NCBI GenBank assembly: GCA_030654075.1
Contig: JAURYB010000180.1
Coordinates: forward strand, 1 to 37,756
Source: Bacteroidales bacterium
Lineage (GTDB): Bacteria > Bacteroidota > Bacteroidia > Bacteroidales > UBA4417
Length of the DNA: 37,756 nt
Reading direction: 5' to 3'
Shown: one piece after another, positions 32,051 to 37,756 of the stretch
Layout: each line of letters starts with the position of its first letter
Position numbering within the stretch: the stretch's first letter is position 1
Position numbers and translations under genes: made by a program
Notes under the pieces: generated by a model
Told to the model about the DNA's origin: nothing
The model's database searches: none
Seen by the model: the letters and a program-made list of their open reading frames with translations, nothing else

Positions 32051-33307
32051 ATGCAATCTTCATTTAAACAAAAGAAATACTCCTTTTCACTTTACAGCCT
32101 GCTTCTAATCCTTGTGGTTGGCCTTTTCGTTACGCCGGGATGTAAAAAGGAAAGCACAAATGATGAACCTGCAAATGAAACCTTAGTTACGTACCAGAAA
32201 ATACTCACACATCCCGTTTCAACTATCAAACAACAGATTGGCGTTTGGGAGAGCCTTTATCCCGAAGCAACGTCAATTGTAAGCCATACCACCTCTGCAG
32301 TTGATGTTTATAAAATCACGTATAATACTGTCTATAAAGGTGAAGCGGTGCTAGCGTCCGGTTTGGTGTGCGTGCCTCAGTCGCAGGATTCGTGCCCCAT
32401 AATCAGTTTCCAGAATGGCACCAATACCCTGAAGTCCGGTAGCCCCAGCGAGGATCCGGCCAATTATTACTACACCCTGATGGAATATATGGCAGGTAAC
32501 GGATATATTATCACTTTCCCCGACTATATTGGTTTCGGAGCGTCGTCACAATTCCTTCATCCCTATTATGAAAGAGAAACTACCGACAGGGCAGTAATTG
32601 ATATGATTCGGGCATGCCACGAATTGCTTGGCGAAAATGATATACAAGTCAAGTTCAATGGCGAGCATTTCCTTATGGGTTACTCGCAGGGAGGATGGGC
32701 AACGCTTTCGGGTCTGAAAAATATAGAAACAAACTACAAAACCACCATACCTGTTACCGCAACTTCATGTGGCGCCGGGGCTTATGATATGATGGCCATG
32801 TCAAATTACGTAATGGCGCAAAAGGTTTTTCCCGGACCGCTATACCTGCCGTATTTCATCTATTCGCAGCAGTTATTCGGAGCGCATAACGATCCATTGA
32901 GTAAATTTTTCAACGAACCTTATGCCTCGCGTATCCCGGAACTTTTCAGCGGTACATACACCAACACCCAGGTGGATGCCCAACTTAACGATACCATTTC
33001 TGTTCTTCTGAAAAGCAATATGATCACGGATTTAGGCAGCGGCATTGATTTCGCGCAATTACGATCGCTGCTGGTGAAGAATAGTGTTACGGCCTGGCAG
33101 CCCACCTCAAAAATTAATTTTTACCATGGTTCAGCCGACCTCAATGTTCCCCCTGAACAATCGCAGCTTATATATAACAGCTTTTTGGACCTGGGAGTCG
33201 GCCAGGATAAAATTCAGCTTATCAGTCTTCCCGGAACCGATCATGAAACCAGTTTGCTGCCATGGGGGCTTAAAACCATAAATTGGTTTAATGAAATAAA
33301 GAAATAG
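32051..33307 (+). CDS. Alpha/beta-hydrolase lipoprotein (secretory-lipase/prolyl-oligopeptidase-like)
   Basis: This 418-residue predicted lipoprotein has a hydrophobic signal with Cys31 (FVTPGC). The fold is alpha/beta hydrolase of the secretory-lipase/esterase type: nucleophile Ser212 in LMGYSQGGW, Asp363 in YHGSADLNVPPE and His398 in PGTDHETS form a complete triad. The strand-turn motif QNGTNTLKSG supplies an oxyanion loop. Substrates in the group include acyl esters and peptides, so none is named. It is a single gene with its own promoter and a terminator-like hairpin downstream. Confidence 0.88.
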   Translation: MQSSFKQKKYSFSLYSLLLILVVGLFVTPGCKKESTNDEPANETLVTYQKILTHPVSTIKQQIGVWESLYPEATSIVSHTTSAVDVYKITYNTVYKGEAVLASGLVCVPQSQDSCPIISFQNGTNTLKSGSPSEDPANYYYTLMEYMAGNGYIITFPDYIGFGASSQFLHPYYERETTDRAVIDMIRACHELLGENDIQVKFNGEHFLMGYSQGGWATLSGLKNIETNYKTTIPVTATSCGAGAYDMMAMSNYVMAQKVFPGPLYLPYFIYSQQLFGAHNDPLSKFFNEPYASRIPELFSGTYTNTQVDAQLNDTISVLLKSNMITDLGSGIDFAQLRSLLVKNSVTAWQPTSKINFYHGSADLNVPPEQSQLIYNSFLDLGVGQDKIQLISLPGTDHETSLLPWGLKTINWFNEIKK

Positions 33308-34240
33308 GCTGAAGCTATAGATAGAAGTACTTCAGTGAAAGAATTTTCTTACTGGCTAATCCTTTAATATCCCAGAACAGAGGCAAACCGGCTTGAAACA
33401 AAACACTTACGCATTTAAGCGTGTAAGTATTTTTTAATTTCTGACAGATTCATTATGAAATATAATGTTTTTAAACTTCCTCAACCGGAAATGTAGCTGA
33501 ATTATTTGGGGTTATAAACCTTTTCACTATTCTCATGATTCCAATTAGTACAGATATTTCTTAAATAAGGAAAAAATTGGAGTGCTTATGATATATCTTT
33601 TTGGATCGATGTGCCGGGTCAATTGATATCTCGTTTTTTTGATCATTCGTCAATATCCGTGAAACTCACTTAAAATCCAGTTTTTTTAGCTTTATGCTTT
33701 TTACACTTTCAATGAATAAAAGGAAACGGCAAATCATTATACTTCACTTTGACCGTGGGAATCATGCTTAAGCTTATAAAATGGATGAAGCACTATTTAT
33801 TGAAAAGTACAATATTTTTATTTATTTCAAATTAATGAAGAATATTTTGGCAATTGAAATGTATTACTAAAACAAGATAAGTTCAGTATAATCAAATTGA
33901 TTCTCTCATAAAAGCATAGCCGGATAGGGGGTTGTGATTATTCTTATAACAGCTGCCAACAGTTTAACAGGTTGTTTTTAGTAAATTTATTTTACTTATT
34001 AAGGGCATTTAAACCTATATGCAAAAGCAGATTTCGAATATCTGAGCAAATGCCTCAAATCCTTTACAATCCTGACTTATACGGGGAAATATCCCGTTTA
34101 GATTTAATCTGCCGGATAATAATTTTAAATAATATATTAAACATGTAACATATTGCATATAATATAACATAAATTGCAGTATTGTAATACCTGAATACGT
34201 AATAAATTTTTCACTTTATCTGAACTCAAAAAATCATGTT
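33308..34240. other. Long AT-rich intergenic region before fccA
   Basis: A 933-bp stretch with no supported open frame. It contains the terminator at 33405-33436 and otherwise only very AT-rich DNA. No RNA gene or clear TAnnTTTG element just upstream of fccA was recognised. Confidence 0.5.
33405..33436 (+). terminator. Probable terminator after the hydrolase gene
   Basis: CTTACGC pairs with GTGTAAG (one G-T) around an 8-nt loop and runs into six T residues, about 100 bp after the stop codon. Confidence 0.65.
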
Positions 34241-34618
34241 ATGAAATTTAAAATCCTCAAAACAAGTGTGTTATGTGCTTCAACGCTGATGACCGTATCT
34301 TTATTTTCCTGTAAAAAAGATCTGATGACGAAAGAAAACGATTCAAATGCAGCTCTCAATGAGTCATCATCTTCGGTTGTTAAAGCTGTTCCGGCTGACT
34401 TACCTGGCAGAACATTGGCTGCGAATTGTTTTCAGTGCCATGGTACAAATGGGTATGCCGGGGAATTAAAAATTGCCGGTGAGAGCAAATCGGAAATATT
34501 AAGCGAAATAAATGAAATGAAAGCCAAGAATCCGAGATCCAACATTATGAATGTTCACGCTCAGGGTTATACTGCCCAGGAAATGGATTTGATTGCTGAC
34601 TTTATCTCTAAACAATAA
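34241..34618 (+). CDS. fccA: Lipoprotein cytochrome c, FccA-like sulfide dehydrogenase subunit
   Basis: This 125-residue protein has signal MKFKILKTSVLCASTLMTVS and lipobox Cys24 (LFSC), so it is membrane-anchored. After a Ser/Asn linker comes a single class I cytochrome c domain: heme site Cys63-x-x-Cys66-His67 in ANCFQCHG and a likely sixth ligand Met103 in NIMNVHAQGYTAQEMDLIAD, the pattern of flavocytochrome c cytochrome subunits. It would take electrons from the flavoprotein encoded 12 bp downstream. One heme suggests the short Chlorobium type rather than the diheme Allochromatium type. Lipid anchoring to the envelope is a feature of this protein and is unusual for the family. Confidence 0.85.
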   Translation: MKFKILKTSVLCASTLMTVSLFSCKKDLMTKENDSNAALNESSSSVVKAVPADLPGRTLAANCFQCHGTNGYAGELKIAGESKSEILSEINEMKAKNPRSNIMNVHAQGYTAQEMDLIADFISKQ

Positions 34619-34630
34619 AACACTTTATTT

Positions 34631-35914
34631 ATGAAACGTCGAGATTTTTTTGCCAGTTTAGGCGTAACCGCAATAGGGTTGCCATTTTTACCATCTGCTT
34701 TGGCAGAACAAACCAGCACCAGTGCAGTTGCTGTCGGACGAGTAGTTGTTGTAGGAGGAGGAATGGCCGGAACAACTGTAGCCAAGTATCTGCGTTTGTG
34801 GGGTGGCACAGGTGTTGATGTAACGTTGGTTGAACCCAATGCCACATATTTTTCCAGCATTTTCAGCAATATGATCCTCACCGGTGAACGGACATTGAGC
34901 CAGTTATCTTTTAACTACGCAATTTTAACCAGTAAATATGGAGTAAAAGTTCAGAATTATTCTGTAAAAAGTATTGACCCAATAGGGAAAAAGGTCACTC
35001 TTTCAAATGGGAGCTCCTTGCCGTTTGATCGGCTGGTTATAGCACCCGGTATTGACTTTGAAGCATTGCCTTTGTCAGGCACAGCAACTAATAAAGCTAA
35101 AATTGTTCATGCATGGAAGGCCGGGGCTCAAACCCTTTCCCTGCAATCGCAGATTAAAGCAATGACTTCAAAGGATACTTTTATTATAACAATTCCGCAA
35201 TCACCTTACCGCTGTCCGCCCGGACCATATGAACGCGCCTGTGTTGTAGCTGATTACCTGAAACGCACAAAGGGAGGTGGTAAAGTAATAATTCTGGATG
35301 CTAACAGCAAAATCCAGGCAGAATCTCAAAATTTTACCACTGCTTTTAATGTTACTCATAAAGGAATCATCACTTATGTTCCTAATGCGCAAATTACCGG
35401 AATTAATGCGGATACCATGTCGGTAAACACCAGTGCCGGAACCTTTTCAGGTAAAGTTATTAATGCGATACCCACTCACAAGGGAGCTGATTTAATCACA
35501 AAATCAGGTATTGGCCTGGCCAATTCGCCGGATTCGAAATGGGCCGGTGTGAATGTACTCTCTTATGAGTCTACAGCAGTTCCATTCATCCATATTATCG
35601 GCGATTCAGCGGCCACTACCCAGCCAAAGGCCGGACATATAGCAAATGCCGAAGCCAAAGTTTGTGCGGATGCCATAATCCAGTATTTTAAGGGAAGTGC
35701 CATAAATCAATCTCCTATAACTAACTCATCCTGTTTTACTCCCATCACTAAAACCACTGCTTCATGGTTATCTGTTGTATACAGGTATGATCCTGCAACG
35801 CGAACAATGGTTGCTACCGGTAGCGGGGTAACTGAATCAGATGGCGCGACATCGGAGAACTACGAAGATATGCTCAAATGGTTTACTAACCTTATGTCCG
35901 ATACTTTTAAGTAA
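34631..35914 (+). CDS. fccB: Flavocytochrome c sulfide dehydrogenase flavoprotein, FccB-like
   Basis: This 427-residue periplasmic FAD enzyme oxidises sulfide to sulfur or polysulfide. A twin-arginine (Tat) signal (RRDFFASLG, Arg3-Arg4) exports it folded. FAD-binding GxGxxG is VVVGGGMAGTTVAKYLR at about 38-54, and the second FAD site (IHIIGDSA) is near 320. The FCSD hallmark PYRCPPGPYERAC carries Cys195, and Cys368 (NSSCF) in the C-terminal FCSD-specific domain is the probable partner in the redox-active disulfide. Sulfide:quinone reductases lack this C-terminal domain. The gene is preceded by fccA with 12 bp between them, and the operon likely ends at the hairpin at 35956. Confidence 0.92.
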   Translation: MKRRDFFASLGVTAIGLPFLPSALAEQTSTSAVAVGRVVVVGGGMAGTTVAKYLRLWGGTGVDVTLVEPNATYFSSIFSNMILTGERTLSQLSFNYAILTSKYGVKVQNYSVKSIDPIGKKVTLSNGSSLPFDRLVIAPGIDFEALPLSGTATNKAKIVHAWKAGAQTLSLQSQIKAMTSKDTFIITIPQSPYRCPPGPYERACVVADYLKRTKGGGKVIILDANSKIQAESQNFTTAFNVTHKGIITYVPNAQITGINADTMSVNTSAGTFSGKVINAIPTHKGADLITKSGIGLANSPDSKWAGVNVLSYESTAVPFIHIIGDSAATTQPKAGHIANAEAKVCADAIIQYFKGSAINQSPITNSSCFTPITKTTASWLSVVYRYDPATRTMVATGSGVTESDGATSENYEDMLKWFTNLMSDTFK

Positions 35915-36348
35915 GATTGAGCCTGGCGATTATATAGCTGCTTATCAAATTTACCCCAAACTCATAGGCACAACCTATGAGTTTGGCCTTTACAGCTAAA
36001 GGCGGATCATTCAAGGCTTTTTGTGCATAGAGTAATAATTGCTGAATTACCAAATAAATAATGGTGTGCTGCTAAAAATACACAATCAGTCAGTTTTTAG
36101 CACAGGCCTAAATTGAGGAATTACTGGTTCAATAAATGTTTATTTATTTAATGCTTCCCGTAAAAGGGAAGGCTTCTGGATATCAGGGACTAAAAATGGA
36201 TGAATGGCGTAAAGTGGATGTTTTTTGTACAGATGAATCACTCTTTACTATACTTTATGTCTTGCAGATATATCACTAAACTTTCTCACTTATGAATTGT
36301 TTTATAAACATAAACACCAATTACTAACAGGATTAAAATCACATTACT
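35915..36348. other. Intergenic stretch after fccB
   Basis: A 434-bp stretch with no gene apart from the hairpin at 35956-35986. Confidence 0.55.
35956..35986 (+). terminator. Hairpin at the end of the fcc operon
   Basis: Perfect 13-bp stem CCAAACTCATAGG / CCTATGAGTTTGG with a 5-nt loop, 42 bp after fccB. The following CCTTTAC is a poor T tract, so it may be an mRNA-stabilising hairpin rather than a strong terminator. Confidence 0.7.
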
Positions 36349-36822
36349 ATGAAAATCAGGCTCATATTTGCATCTCTTTTATTGTTTTCCGGGTTTATGG
36401 TCACAGCCCAAAACACCAGTAACAGCAATCCTCCGGTAATGATTGAAAATCAAAGTCGCTTTGGTTTTGCCGAAACCGTTGAGAAACTATCAAAGAACAT
36501 TCTCGAAAAAGGTTGGAAAATTACGATAACACATGATCTTCAGGAAACCATGAAAAAGAACAGCAAAGAGGTATTGCCCGTTAAGGTGATGGAATTATGT
36601 AATCCGGGTCTTGCCTTCCGGATCCTTTCAAAGGACGAACTTCGCAACGTATCACCCATGCTTCCCTGCCGTATTTCGGTATATGAAAAATCTGACGGGA
36701 TTACATATATTTCGCGTATGAATGCACCTGCTTTTGCAGGTATGATTGGTGGTGATGCTGCTAAGACTATTGTTCAGGCTTTTAATGAGACTGAAGAATT
36801 TGTTAAAGCAGTAACAAAATAG
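36349..36822 (+). CDS. DUF302 protein, exported
   Basis: This 157-residue protein has a signal peptide at 1-20 (FMVTAQ). The mature part is one DUF302 domain: the opening FGFAETVEKLSKNILEKGWK helix, a histidine-free core (VMELCNPGLAFRIL) and a C-terminal MNAPAFAGMIGGDAAKTI helix. DUF302 proteins are small alpha/beta proteins often encoded beside sulfur-oxidation and c-type cytochrome genes; no reaction is known. Its closeness to fccAB supports a role in the same pathway, probably in the periplasm, but it has its own transcription unit. Confidence 0.85.
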   Translation: MKIRLIFASLLLFSGFMVTAQNTSNSNPPVMIENQSRFGFAETVEKLSKNILEKGWKITITHDLQETMKKNSKEVLPVKVMELCNPGLAFRILSKDELRNVSPMLPCRISVYEKSDGITYISRMNAPAFAGMIGGDAAKTIVQAFNETEEFVKAVTK

Positions 36823-37138
36823 GTTTAAAAAAAATCTTCCTGTTTTTAATTCAGGCCAGAAGGAGTGAATTCTCCCGGAGAAAATTTTGAACTCAAAAGT
36901 TTATTTTTCCGACGGTATTTTGACACAAGCTATCTAGGTCAGAAAGATGAAATGTAACACATACACATTCAAGAGTGTATGTGTTTTTCGTTTCTGCCTG
37001 ATTTCTGCCGGACTGTCACCAGATTATTTGGTTGTAACTTTTACCCCATTCGACTGGAAGTTTAAAATTGGAGAACTCGTCGAGAATTATGCCCCACAAA
37101 TTTAAATACCTGGTAGTCCGTCATCAAATGCGGAAGTT
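36823..37138. other. Intergenic stretch between convergent genes
   Basis: This 316-bp stretch contains the terminator at 36957-36989; otherwise nothing was seen. Confidence 0.5.
36957..36989 (+). terminator. Terminator of the DUF302 gene
   Basis: Perfect 10-bp stem ACACATACAC / GTGTATGTGT with an 8-nt loop, followed by TTTTTC, 135 bp after the stop. Confidence 0.8.
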
Positions 37139-37498
37139 TCAATTTTTCGGAAATTCAAAATAAAGAAATTTGTCATTGAAATAAACGGTGATCAATAGTT
37201 TCTTGCCACTGATTATAAATTCTTTCTCATAATTTTTATCGTAATTAAGTCTCCAGTTAAACGACACTTTTGTGGTTTTAGCGGTGGTATCGCAAATAGT
37301 TTTTACGGTCTCTAATTCATAAGTCGAAGGAATTTCGGCTTTAACGAAGTATACATCATTAATATCCACTGCCTGGCGCAGGATTTTGCCTTTCGCATTA
37401 TTAATAATGGAAGTGGAAAAGGTCAAACATTTTTCATTTTGAGCAAATAACGTATGACTTGATATAGTCAGTATCAATACTAATAAGAGCGCTTTCAT
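37139..37498 (-). CDS. Small secreted protein of unknown function
   Basis: A 119-residue protein with signal MKALLLVLILTISSHTLFAQ. The mature part (about 100 residues) is beta-rich, with two cysteines (CLTFS and TICDTT) that could form a disulfide and lysine- and aromatic-rich strands (KKLLITVYFNDKFLYFEFPKN). No known domain was recognised. Two in-frame Mets, 37507 and 37498, are possible. A TATCTTTC promoter-like element at 37520-37527 leaves only about 8 nt before the first, so 37498 is preferred. No terminator is evident downstream. Confidence 0.65.
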   Translation of the reverse strand: MKALLLVLILTISSHTLFAQNEKCLTFSTSIINNAKGKILRQAVDINDVYFVKAEIPSTYELETVKTICDTTAKTTKVSFNWRLNYDKNYEKEFIISGKKLLITVYFNDKFLYFEFPKN

Positions 37499-37638
37499 AC
37501 GAAACATATATTTAAATCAGAAAGATACGAAATCCTGTCCGATTTTCAAAATATTTATGAAATTTATCCATTCAGGGAATAGTATTGTATTGAAATACAT
37601 ATACATATAATTTTTAATGGCTGTAGTTTAGAATAGCG

Positions 37639-37669
37639 TTGTAAATTAGATTACTTTGTTCTATCTTTG
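37639..37669 (+). promoter_or_regulatory. Promoter (TTG-N20-TATCTTTG) of the truncated last gene
   Basis: TTG at 37639-37641 and TATCTTTG at 37662-37669 are 20 bp apart, a good Bacteroidota -33/-7 pair. Transcription would start near 37675, about 10 nt before the ATG at 37685. Confidence 0.6.
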
Positions 37670-37684
37670 TCAAAAAGCCTGGTT

Positions 37685-37756
37685 ATGGACTACCAACAAA
37701 TTTTAGCAGCTATTCAAATATTGCCAGAGACAGAACAGAAGCAGTTAATTAGTGAA
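37685..37756 (+). CDS. 5' end of a gene cut by the window
   Basis: The first 24 codons (MDYQQILAAIQILPETEQKQ then LISE) continue beyond the window end. The opening resembles short helical proteins of the antitoxin or regulator type (alternating hydrophobic and polar residues, PETEQ turn), but the family cannot be fixed from so short a stretch. The good promoter at 37639-37669 supports the start. Confidence 0.5.
   Translation, partial: MDYQQILAAIQILPETEQKQLISE

Overview
The window looks like chromosomal DNA from a Bacteroidota (Bacteroidetes) species, probably an environmental or uncultured one. Four things point there: repeated promoter-like TAnnTTTG elements 10-160 bp upstream of genes; two secreted proteins with C-terminal type IX secretion (T9SS) sorting domains (18273-19166, 20641-22905); a CarboxypepD_reg-plus-plug TonB-dependent receptor followed by a lipoprotein; and lipoproteins with the lipobox cysteine typical of this phylum. 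The DNA is AT-rich with long, repeat-bearing intergenic spaces. No phage, plasmid, CRISPR or rRNA genes were seen.

Layout. 1-3250: a tiny DUF5670-type membrane protein, a coiled-coil lipoprotein, a composite palindromic repeat and a secreted protein made of five YLRFD repeats. 3255-11430: mostly housekeeping genes (FucI-like isomerase, GTPase Der, Hsp15-like S4 protein, RlmI-like rRNA methyltransferase), a second copy of the coiled-coil lipoprotein, a secreted endonuclease/exonuclease/phosphatase protein and a YwqK-like MORN lipoprotein. 11691-22905: dihydroorotase and a dolichol-phosphate-mannose-synthase-like glycosyltransferase surround a TonB receptor/lipoprotein operon and two T9SS cargo proteins, one with a lamin-tail domain and one with an OB-fold plus two phospholipase D-type HKD motifs. 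22980-23609: a decayed REP-associated tyrosine transposase (RAYT, IS200-like) with one in-frame amber codon, bracketed by four REP-like 13-nt hairpins. 23768-29312: an outer-membrane barrel and a subtilase in one operon, a divergent regulator-like protein, a DMT-family transporter and a HAD hydrolase. 29404-30865: a CAU-anticodon tRNA, then a repeat-filled zone in which a hicB-hicA toxin-antitoxin pair is split by a palindromic insert. 30866-37756: a stand-alone subtilase prodomain-like lipoprotein, an alpha/beta hydrolase lipoprotein, a flavocytochrome c sulfide dehydrogenase pair (fccA-fccB) with a DUF302 protein nearby, a small secreted protein, and the first 24 codons of a gene cut by the window end.

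How the genes may work together. The secreted phosphodiesterase-type proteins (9885, 18273, 20641) and the TonB receptor/lipoprotein pair suggest extracellular nucleic-acid or phosphoester scavenging; this is inference. fccAB plus DUF302 suggests periplasmic sulfide oxidation feeding electrons to a membrane-anchored c-type cytochrome. The best candidates for undescribed biology are the YLRFD repeat protein, the RAYT/REP unit, the orphan subtilase prodomain and the repeat islands.
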